The notes beneath the pieces were generated by a model, which saw only the letters and a program-made list of their open reading frames with translations, did not search any database and had not been told where the DNA came from. Positions 8,455 through 18,620 of a stretch of 64,000 nucleotides of DNA are shown one piece after another. Source of the stretch: Haematobia irritans. Taxonomy: Eukaryota; Arthropoda; Insecta; Diptera; Muscidae. Within the stretch, counting starts at the first letter, position 1. Every line of letters starts with the position of its first letter. A program made the position numbers and the translations under genes. Location: assembly GCF_050003625.1 (NCBI RefSeq), contig NC_134397.1, positions 200,934,899 through 200,998,898 of the forward strand, read 5' to 3'.

Positions 8455-8577
8455 GGAGCGGAGCGGTTTTTCATTTGGAAACCGCTCCGCTCCCGCTCCG
8501 CTCCGGATTTTAGAAATGCCGGTCCCGCTCCGGCAAAAAAGGGCTTGCTCCGCTCCACGCTCCGCTCCGGATCCCTG
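8455..8577. repeat. GC-rich subterminal repeats, right hAT end
   Basis: GGAGCGGAGCGG and CCGCTCCGCTCCCGCT motifs alternate, mirroring the left end but not superimposable beyond the 16-bp terminal repeat. Several motifs are arranged as inverted pairs, for example CGGAGCGGAGCGG against CCGCTCCGCTCC across 8455-8500, so single strands could fold. Confidence 0.6.
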
Positions 8578-8585
8578 GTTATAAC
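8578..8585. repeat. Right 8-bp target-site duplication of hAT element
   Basis: GTTATAAC directly follows the terminal GGATCCCTG and is identical to 5466-5473. Confidence 0.85.
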
Positions 8586-8616
8586 ACTCGTAAAAAGACA
8601 AATAGATTTCATAAAA

Positions 8617-8763
8617 TCGAATATTTTGTATAATTTCAATGAAATTCGATTATGAAAAATCGAATATTCGATTTTGGATAGCTAAAAATAGTCGAAAATC
8701 GATTTTTGATTAAAAGTCAATAATCGAAATGTCGAAAAATCGATTAAATCGAAAATTTTGATT
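8617..8763. repeat. ATCGATT-rich tract, right of the hAT element
   Basis: AAATCGAT, TCGAATATTCGATTTT, GTCGAAAATCGATTTTT and AAAATCGATTAAATCG occur within 150 bases. It abuts the first satellite unit and resembles the tract at 5034-5125, so the hAT element probably inserted between two parts of one ATCGAT-rich region. Confidence 0.5.
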
Positions 8764-8764
8764 T

Positions 8765-9530
8765 TTTGAGGGTGATCACGAATAAAGGCCCTTTTGGCTC
8801 TAGAACGCATACTTAAGGAGTTATTGACAAAATAAGCTTTTCATCGAAATTTTGAGTTATTGATGGTGGTCGCGAATTAAGGTCCCTTTGGCTCTAGGAG
8901 TTATGGCCAAAACAAGTTTTTCATATAAAAATTTGAATTTTTTGAGAATTTTCATCGAAATTGTGATTTTTAGGGGGTGGTCACGAATTAAAGTCCCTCT
9001 GGCTCTAGCACGCATATTTAAGGAGTTATGACCAAAATACATTTTTCATATAAAAATTTGAATTTTTTGAGTATTTTCATCGAAATTTTGTTATTTTGGG
9101 GGACGCATATTTAAGAAGTTATGGTCAAAAAAAAATGGGGGTGTCATGCATAATTAAGGAGTTATGGTCAAAATAAAAAAAATTGGGGAGGTCACGAACT
9201 AAGGTCCTTTTGGCTTATGGCTTCACATAAAAATTTCATATAAAAATTTTAATTTTTTAAGGATTTTCATCGAAATTTTCATTTTGTGTGGGTGGTCACG
9301 AATTAAAGTCCTTTTGGCTCTATGACGCATATTTAAGGAGTTATGGCAAAAATAAGTTTTTCATATAAAAATTTGAATTTTTTGACGATTTCAATCGAAA
9401 TTTAAATTTTTCAGGGGTGGTCACGAATAAAGGTTCTTTTGGCTTTAGGACGCATATTTAAGGAGTTATGACCAAAATAAATTTTTCATATAAAAATTTC
9501 AATTTATTCAGGAGTTGGATGGAATTTTCA
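8765..9530 (+). repeat. Diverged left edge of the 125-bp satellite
   Basis: The units are recognisable by GGTGGTCACGAATTAA, CTTTTGGCTCTAGGACGC, ATATTTAAGGAGTTATG and CAAAATAAGTTTTTCATATA. Against the interior consensus they read CACGAATTAA rather than CATGAATTAA, TTTGGCTCTAG rather than TTTCGCTCTAG, and GGAGTTATGGCC rather than GGAGATATGAGC. Unit lengths are irregular, with several truncated units (for example 9100-9180) and diverged fill-ins. This is the expected state of an array border escaping homogenisation, or an older subfamily. Confidence 0.85.
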
Positions 9531-9870
9531 ATTTGTTGGGATATGAATTAAGCTCATTTTCGCTCTAGGACGCGTAGTTTAGGAGATATGAGCAAAACAA
9601 GTTTTTCATACAAAAATTTAAATTTTTTGGGGGTGGTCATGAATTGAGCTCCTTTTCGCTCTAGGACGCATAGTTTAGGAGATATGAGCCAAACAAATTT
9701 TTCATATAAAAATTTCAATTTTTCCAGGATTTGGATGGAATATTCGATTTTTTGCGGTAGGTCATGCATTAAGCTTCTTTTCGCTCTAGGTCGCATGAGC
9801 AAAACAAATTTTTAAGGACCTTTTCGCTCTAGGACGCATAGTTTAGGAGATATGAGCAAAACAAGTTTAT

Positions 9871-10100
9871 CACACTGGTAGAAAAAATTTCGTTATATTA
9901 ATGAAATGTGTCATTAAAATTGAGCCAATGAAACAAATTCATTGATATAACGAAATTTTTCGTTATTATAACGAATTTTCTGTTAGTCAACGAAACGTTT
10001 CGTACTATAAACGAACATTTTAATTGTCTTAATGAAAATGTTTCGTTATATCAATAAAAAATTTTCGTTAGCTCAATTTTAATGAAATTTTCTTTGTGTA
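9871..10100. mobile_element. 230-bp palindrome-rich MITE inserted in the satellite edge
   Basis: The satellite sequence breaks at ACAAGTTTAT (9870) and resumes at CATACAAAAATA (10101). The insert starts CACACTGGTAGAAAAAATTT and ends AAATTTTCTTTGTGTA, giving imperfect inverted ends. A TA at 9868-9869 and at 10099-10100 is compatible with a TA target duplication, though the breakpoints are ambiguous by a few bases. The inside is full of TTCGTTAT/ATAACGAA motifs, including a 20-bp palindrome at 9947-9966 and CGAAACGTTTCG at 9991-10002. It encodes no protein. Confidence 0.75.
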
Positions 10101-13100
10101 CATACAAAAATATAAATTTTTTGGGGGTGGTCATGAATTGAGCTGCTTTTCGCTCTAGGACGCATAGTTTAGGAGACATGAGCAAAACAAGTTTTTCATA
10201 CAAAAATATAAATTTTTTGGGGGTGGTCATGAATTGAGCTCCTTTTCACTCTAGGACGCATAGTTTAGGGGATATGAGCCAAACAAGTTTTTCATATAAC
10301 AATTTCAATTTTTTCAGGATTTGGATGAAATTTTCGATTTTTAGAGGGTAGTCATGAATTAAGCTCCATTTCGCACTAGGACGCATAGTTTAGGAGATAT
10401 GAGCAAAACAAGTTTTTCATATAAAAAATTAAATTTTGTCAGGAATTTTTTTAGATGGAATTTTCGATATTTGAATTATGCTCTTTTTCGCTATAGGAGA
10501 TATGAGCAAAATAAGTTTTCATATAAAAATTTCAATTTATTCAGGAGTTGGATGGAATTTTCGATTTTTTGGGATAGGTCATGAATTAAGCTCTTTTTCG
10601 CTCTAGGACGCATAGTTTAGGAGATATGAGCAAAACAAGTTTTTCATATAAAAATTTCAATTTTTCCATGATTTGGATGGAATTTTCAGTTTTTGAGGGT
10701 GGTCATGAATTAGCTCCTTTTCGCTCTAGGACGCATAGTTTACGAGATATGAGCAAAACAAGTTTTTTATATAAAAATTTAAAATTTTTCAGGATTTGGA
10801 TGGAATTTTTGATTTTTTGAGGGTCGTCATGAATTAAACTCCTTTTCGCTCTAGGACGCATAATTTAGGAGATATGAGCAAAACAAGTTTTTTTATATAA
10901 AAATTTACAACTTTTCAAGATTTGGATGGAATTCTCGTTTTTTTGAAGGTGGTCATGAATTAAGCTCCTTTTCGCTCTAGGACGCATAGTTTAGGAGATA
11001 TGAGCAAAACAAATTTTTTATAAAACAATTTCAATTTTTCAATGATTTTGATGGAATTTTCACTTTTTTGAGGGTGGTCATGAATTAAGCTCCTTTTCGC
11101 TCTAGGACGCATAGTTTAGGAGATATGAGCAAAACAAGTTTTTTATAAAAAAATTTCAATTTTTCAATGATTTGGATGGAATTTTCACTTTTTTGAGGGT
11201 GGTCATGAATTAAGCTCCTTTTCGCTCTAGGACGCATAGTTTAGGAGATATGAGCAAAACAAGTTTTTCATATAAAAATTTCAATTTTTTCAGGATTTGG
11301 AAGGAATTTTCAATTTTCGGGGGTGGCCATGAATTAAGCTCCTTTTCGCTCTAGGACGCATAGTTTAGGAGATATGAGCAAAACAAGTTTTTTATATAAA
11401 ACTATACAATTTTTCAGGATTTAGATGGAATTTCCGATTTTTTGAGGCTGGTCATGAATTAAGCTCCTTTTCGCTCTAGGACGCATAGTTTAGGAGATAT
11501 GAGCAAAACAAGTTTTTCATATAAAAATTTCAATTTTTCCATGATTTGGATGGAATTTTCGATTTTTTGAGGGTGGTCATGAATTAAGCTCCTTTTCGGT
11601 CTAGGACGCATAGTTTAGGAGATATGAGCAAAACAAGTTTTTTATAAAAAAATTTCAATTTTTCAATGATTTGGATGGAATTTTTGATTTTTTGAGGGTG
11701 GTCATGAATTAAGCCTCTTTTCGCTCTAGGACGCATAGTTTAGGAGATATGAGCAAAACAAGTTTTTCATATAAAAATTTAAATTTTTCCATGATTTGGA
11801 TGGAATTTTCAATTTTTTGAGGGTTTAAGCACGCATAGTTTAGGAGATATGAGCAAAACAAGTTTTTTATATAAAAATTTCAATTTTTCCATGATTTGGA
11901 TGGAATTTTCGATTTTTTGAGGGTGGTCATGAATTAAGCTCCTTTTCGCTCTAGGACGCATAGTTTAGGAGATTTGAGCAAAACAAGTTTTTTATAAAAA
12001 AATTTCAATTTTTCAATGATTTGGATGGGGGTGCTCATGAATTAAGCTCCTTTTCGCTCTAGGACGCATAGTTTAGGAGATATGAGCAAAAGAAGTTTTT
12101 CATATAAAAATTTCAATTTTTTCAGGATTTGGAAGGAATTTTCAATTTTCGGGGGTGGTCATGAATTAAGCTCCTTTTCGCTCTAGGACGCATAGTTTAG
12201 GAGATATGAGCAAAACAAGTTTTTTATATAAAAATTTCAATTTTTTCATGATTTGGATGGAATTTTCAATTTTTGGGGGTGGTCATGAATTAAGCTCCTT
12301 TTCGCTCTAGGACGCATAGTTTAGGAGATATGAGCAAAACAAGTGTTTCATATAAAAATTTCAATTTTTTCAGGATTTGGATGGAATTTTCAATTTTTTG
12401 GGGGTGGTCATGAATTAAGCTCCTTTTCGCTCTAGGACGCATAGTTTAGGAGATATGAGCAAAACAAGTTTTTTATATAAAAATTTACAATTTTTAAGAT
12501 TTGGATGGAATTTTTGATTTTTTGAGGGTGGTCATGAATTAAGCTCCTTTTCGCTCTAGGACGCATAGTTTAGGAGATATGAGCAAAACAAGTTTTTCAT
12601 ATAAAAATTTCAATTTTTCCATGATTTGGATGGAATTTTCAATTTTTTGAGGGTGGTCATGAATTAAGCTCCTTTTCGCTCTAGGACGCATAGTTTAGGA
12701 GATATGAGCAAAACAAGTTTTTCATATAAAAATTTCAATTTTCCCATGATTTGGATGGAATTTTCAATTTTTTGAGGGTGGTCATGAATTAAGCACCTTT
12801 TCGCTCTAGGACGCATAGTTTAGGAGATATGAGCAAAACAAGTTTTTTATATAAAAATTTACAATTTTTAAGATTTGGATGGAATTTTTGATTTTTTGAG
12901 GGTGGTCATGAATTAAGCTCCTTTTCGCATAGTTTAGGAGATATGAGCAAAACAACTTGTTCATATAAAAATTTCAATTTTTTCATGATTTGGATGGAAT
13001 TTTCAATTTTTTGAGGGTGGTCATGAATTAAGCTCCTTTTCGCTCTAGGAAGCATAGTTTAGGAGATATGAGCAAAACAAGTTTTTCATATAAAAATTTC

Positions 13101-13799
13101 AATTTTTTCAGGATTTGGATGGAATTTTCAATTTTTTGGGGGTGGTCATGAATTAATCTCCTTTTCGCTCTAGGACGCATAGTTTAGGAGATATGAGCAA
13201 AACAAGTTTTTCATATAAAAATTTCAATTTTCCCATGATTTGGATGGAATTTTCATTTTTTTGAGGGTGGTCATGAATTAAGCTCCTTTTCGCTCTAGGA
13301 CGCATAGTTTAGGAGATATGAGCAAAACAAGTTTTTTATATAAAACTATACAATTTTTCAGGATTTAGATGGATTTTCCGATTTTTTGAGGGTGGTCATG
13401 AATTAAGCTCCTTTTCGCTCTAGGACGCATAGTTTAGGAGATATGAGCAAAACAAGTTTTTCATATAAAAATTTCAATTTTTCCATGATTTGGATGGAAT
13501 TTTCAGTTTTTTGAGGGTGGTCATGAATTAAGTTCCTTTTCGCTCTAGGACGCATAGTTTAGGAGATATGAGCAAAACAAGTTTTTCATATAAAAATTTC
13601 AATTTTTCCATGATTTGGATGGAATTTTCAATTTTTTGAGGGTGGTCATGAATTAAGCTCCTTTTCGCTCTAGGACGCATAGCTTAGGAGATATGAGCAA
13701 AACAAGTTTTTCATATAAAAATTTCAATTTTTCCATGATTTGGATGGAATTTTCAGTTTTTTGAGGGTGGTCATGAATTAAGTTCCTTTTCGCTCTAGA

Positions 13800-16700
13800 A
13801 CGCATAGTTTAGGAGATATGAGCACAACAAGTTTTTCATATAAAAATTTCAATTTTTCCATGATTTGGATGGAATTTCCAATTTTTTGAGGGTGGTCATG
13901 AATTAAGCTCCTTTTCGCTCTAGGACGCATAGCTTAGGAGATATGAGCAAAACAAGTTTTTCAAATAAAAATTTCGATTTTTCCATGATTTGGATGGAAT
14001 TTTCAATTTTTTGGGGGTGGTCATGAATTAAGCTCCTTTTCGTTCTAGGACGCATAGTTTAGGAGATATGAGCAAAACAAGTTTTTCATATAAAAATTTC
14101 AATTTTTTCAGGATTTGGGTGGAATTTTCAAATTTTTGGGGGTGGTCATGAATTAAGCTCCTTTTCGCTCTAGGACGCATAGTTTAGGAGATATGAGCAA
14201 AACAAGATTTATATATAAAAATATACAAATTTTCAGGATTTAGATGAAATTTCCGATTTTTTGAGGGTGGTCATGAATTAAGCTCCTTTTCGCTCTAGGA
14301 CGCATAGTTTAGGAGATATGAGCAAAACAAGTTTTTCATATAAAAATTTCAATTTTGGAATTTTCAATTTTTTGAGGGTGGTCATGAATTAAGGTCCTTT
14401 TCGCTCTAGGACGCATAGTTGAGGATATATGAGCAAAACAAGTTTTTTATATAAAAATTTCAATTTTTCAATGATTTGGATGGAATTTTCGATTTTTTGA
14501 GGGTGGTCATGAATTAAGCTCCTTTTCGTTCTAGGACGCATAGTTTAGGAGATATGAGCAAAACAAGTTTTTTATAAAACAATTTCAATTTTTCAATGGT
14601 TTTGATGGAATTTTCAATTTTTTGGGGGTGGTCATGAATTAAGCTCCTTTTCGCTCTAGGACGCTTAGTTTAGGAGATATGAGCAAAACAAGTTTTTTAT
14701 ATAAAAATATACAAATTTTCAGGATTTAGATGGAATTTCCGATTTTTTGAGGGTAGTCATGAATTAAGCTCCTTTTTGCTCTAGGACGCATAGTTTAGGA
14801 GATATGAGCAAAACAAGTTTTTCATATAAAAATTTCAATTTTTCCATGATTTGGATGGAATTTTCAATTTTTTGGGGGTGGTCATGAATTAAGCTCCTTT
14901 TCGCTCTAGGACGCATAGGAGATATGAGCAAAACAAGATTTTTATATAAAAATTTCAATTTTTTCAGGATTTGGAAGGAATTTTCAAATTTTTGGGGGTG
15001 GTCATGAATTAAGCTCCTTTTCGCTCTAGGACGTATAGTTTAAGAGATATGAACAAAACAAGTTTTTTATATAAAAATATACAAATTTTCAGGATTTAGA
15101 TGGAATTTCCGATTTTTTGAGGGTGGTCATGAATTAAGCTCCTTTTTGCTCTAGGACGCATAGTTTAGGAGATATGAGCAAAACAACTTTTTCATATAAA
15201 AGTTTCAATTTTTCCATGATTTGGATGGAATTTTCAATTTTTTGAGGGTGGTCATGAATTAAGGTCCTTTTCGCTCTAGGACGCATAGTTTAGGAGATAT
15301 GAGCAAAACAAGTTTTTTATATAAAAATTTCAATTTTTCCATGATTTGGATGGAATTTTCGATTTTTTGAGGGTGGTCATGAATTAAGCTCCTTTTCGCT
15401 CTAGGACGCATAGTTTAGGAGATATGAGCAAAACAAGTTTTTTATAAAACAATTTCAATTTTTCAATGATTTAGATGGAATTTCCGATTTTTTGAGGGTG
15501 GTCATGAATTAAGCTCCTTTTTGCTCTAGGACGCATAGTTTAGGAGATATGAGCAAAACAAGTTTTTCATATAAAAATTTCAATTTTTCCATGATTTGGA
15601 TGGAATTTTCAATTTTCTGAGGGTGGTCATGAATTAAGCTCCTTTTCGCTCTAGGACGCATAGTTTAGGAGATATGAGCACAACAAGTTTTTCATATAAA
15701 AATTTCAATTTTTCCATGATTTGGATGGAATTTTCAATTTTTTGAGGGTGGTCATGAATTAAGCTCCTTTTCGCTCTAGGACGCATAGCTTAGGAGATAT
15801 GAGCAAAACAAGTTTTTCAAATTAAAATTTCGATTTTTCCATGATTTGGATGGAATTTTCAATTTTTTGGGGGTGGTCATGAATTAAGCTCCTTTTCGCT
15901 CTAGGACGCATAGTTTAGGAGATATGAGCAAAACAAGTTTTTCATATAAAAATTTCAATTTGTTCAGGATTTGGGTGGAATTTTCAAATTTTTGGGGGTG
16001 GTCATGAATTAAGCTCCTTTTCGCTCTAGGACGCATAGTTTAGGAGATATGAGCAAAACAAGTTTTTTATATAAAAATATACAAATTTTCAGGATTTAGA
16101 TGGAATCTTCAATTTTTTGAGGGTGGTCATGAATTAAGCTCCTTTTTGCTCTAGGACGCATAGTTTAGCAGATATGAGCAAAACAAGTTTTTCATATAAA
16201 AATTTCAATTTTTCCATGATTTGGATGGAATTTTCAATTTTTTGGGGGTGGTCATGAATTAAGCTCCTTTTCGCTCTAGGACGCATAGTTTAGGAGATAT
16301 GAGCAAAACAAGATTTTTATATAAAAATTTCAATTTTTTCAGGATTTGGGTGGAATTTTCAAATTTTTGGGGGTGGTCATGAATTAAGCTCCTTTTCGCT
16401 CTAGGACGCATAGTTTAAGAGATATGAGCAAAACAAGTTTTTTATATAAAAATATACAAATTTTCAGGATTTAGATGGAATTTCCGATTTTTTGAGGGCA
16501 GTCATGAATTAAGCTCCTTTTTGCTCTAGGACGCATAGTTTAGGAGATATGAGCAAAACAAGTTTTTCATATAAAAATTTCAATTTTTCCATGATTTGGA
16601 TGGAATTTTCAATTTTTTGGGGGTGGTCATGAATTAAGCTCCTTTTCGCTCTAGGACGCATAGTTTAGAAGATATGAGCAAAACAAGATTTTTATATAAA

Positions 16701-18620
16701 AATTTCAATTTTTTCAGGATTTGGGTGGAATTTTCAAATTTTTGGGGGTGGTCATGAATTAAGCTCCTTTTCGCTCTAGGACGCATAGTTTAAGAGATAT
16801 GAACAAAACAAGTTTTTTATATAAAAATATACAAATTTTCAGGATTTAGATGGAATTTCCGATTTTTTGAGGGTGGTCATGAATTAAGCTCCTTTTTGCT
16901 CTAGGACGCATAGTTTAGGAGATATGAGCAAAACAAGTTTTTCATATAAAAGTTTCAATTTTTCCATGATTTGGATGGAATTTTCAATTTTTTGAGGGTG
17001 GTCATGAATTAAGGTCCTTTTCGCTCTAGGACGCACAGTTTAGGAGATATGAGCAAAACAAGTTTTTTATATAAAAATTTCAATTTTTCCATGATTTGGA
17101 TGGAATTTTCGATTTTTTGAGGGTGGTCATGAATTAAGCTCCTTTTTGCTCTAGGACGCGTAGTTTAGGAGATATGAGCAAAACAAGTTTTTCATATAAA
17201 AATTTCAATTTTTCCATGATTTGGATGGAATTTTCAATTTTCTGAGGGTGGTCATGAATTAAGCTCCTTTTCGCTCTAGGACGCATAGTTTAGGAGATAT
17301 GAGCACAACAAGTTTTGCATATAAAAATTTCAATTTTTCCATGATTTGGATGGAATTTTCAATTTTTTGAGGGTGGTCATGAATTAAGCTCCTTTTCGCT
17401 CTAGGACGCATAGCTTAGGAGATATGAGCAAAACAAGTTTTTCAAATAAAAATTTCGATTTTTCCATGATTTGGATGGAATTTTCAATTTTTTGGGGGTT
17501 GTCATGAATTAAGCTCCTTTTCGCTCTAGGACGCATAGTTTAGGAGATATGAGCAAAACAAGTTTTTCATATAAAAATTTCAATTTTTTCAGGATTTGGG
17601 TGGAATTTTCAAATTTTTGGGGGTGGTCATGAATTATGCTCCTTTTCGCTCTAGGTCGCATAGTTTAGGAGATATGAGCAAAACAAGTTTTTTATATAAA
17701 CATATACAAATTTTCAGGATTTAGATGGAATTTCCGATTTTTTGAGGGTGGTCATGAATTAAACTCCTTTTTGCTCTAGGACGCATAGTTTAGGAGATAT
17801 GAGCAAAACAAGTTTTTCATATAAAAATTTCAATTTTTCCATGATTTGGATGGAATTTTCAATTTTTTTGGGGTGGTCATGAATTAAGCTCCTTTTCGCT
17901 CTAGGACGCATAGTTTAGGAGATATGAGCAAAACAAGATTTTTATATAAAAATTTCAATTTTTTCAATATTTGGGTGGAATTTTCAAATTTTTGGGGGTG
18001 GTCATGAATTAAGCTCCTTTTCGCTCTAGGACGCATAGTTTAAGAGATATGAGCAAAACAAGTTTTTTATATAAAAATATACAAATTTTCAGGATTTAGA
18101 TGGAATTTCCGATTTTTTGAGGGTGGTCATGAATTAAGCTCCTTTTTGCTCTAGGACGCATAGTTTAGGAGATATGAGCAAAACAAGTTTTTCATATAAA
18201 AGTTTCAATTTTTCCATGATTTGGATGGAATTTTCAATTTTTTGAGGGTGGTCATGAATTAAGGTCCTTTTCGCTCTAGGACGCATAGTTTAGGAGATAT
18301 GAGCAAAACAAGTTTTTTATATAAAAATTTCAATTTTTCCATGATTTGGATGGAATTTTCGATTTTTTGAGGGTGGTCATGAATTAAGCTCCTTTTCGCT
18401 CTAGGACGCATAGTTTAGGAGATATGAGCAAAACAAGTTTTTTATAAAACAATTTCAATTTTTCAATGATTTAGATGGAATTTCCGATTTTTTGAGGGTG
18501 GTCATGAATTAAGCTCCTTTTTGCTCTAGGACGCATAGTTTAGGAGATATGAGCAAAACAAGTTTTTCATATAAAAATTTCAATTTTTCCATGATTTGGA
18601 TGGAATTTTCAATTTTTTGG
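13800..18620 (+). repeat. Higher-order repeats of 13, 14 and 24 monomers
   Basis: Diagnostic variants recur at integral multiples of 125. GAGCACAACA occurs at 15676 and 17301 (1,625 bp), with an older copy at 13820. ATGAACAAAACA occurs at 15051 and 16801 (1,750 bp). The line containing TTATAAAACAATTTC followed by AATGATTTAGATGG occurs identically at 15421 and 18421 (3,000 bp). The CCTTTTTGCTCTAGG variant (TTTTTG instead of TTTTCG) marks one monomer in each block. The differing offsets come from gain or loss of whole monomers. Confidence 0.8.

Larger units (their letters stand above)
5474..8577. mobile_element. hAT-like element, 3,104 bp, non-autonomous, carrying other repeats
   Basis: The element starts with CAGGGATCCGGAGCGG at 5474 and ends with its exact inverse at 8577, a 16-bp perfect terminal inverted repeat. 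The same 8-bp duplication GTTATAAC flanks both ends. A CA(N)GG-type tip and an 8-bp duplication are hallmarks of the hAT superfamily. Subterminal regions (5474-5580, 8455-8577) are GC-rich GCTCC/GGAGC arrays, in contrast to the AT-rich interior. No hAT transposase (dimerisation motif, zinc-finger BED) is present, so it must have depended on a transposase supplied from elsewhere. The interior holds a tandem-body element (5620-6262), MITE copies (6346-6500, 7857-8121) and a mariner-like relic (6545-7478). These could be later insertions or passengers. Confidence 0.85.

Noticed and set aside
5474..8577. An autonomous hAT transposase inside the element
   Set aside because: No frame shows hAT catalytic or dimerisation motifs. 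The only transposase sequence present belongs to the nested mariner-like relic.
8393..8639. Short frames on both strands over the right hAT end
   Set aside because: They are repeat-driven (Ser-Ala-Pro-rich from GCTCC runs) and overlap each other. No coding evidence.
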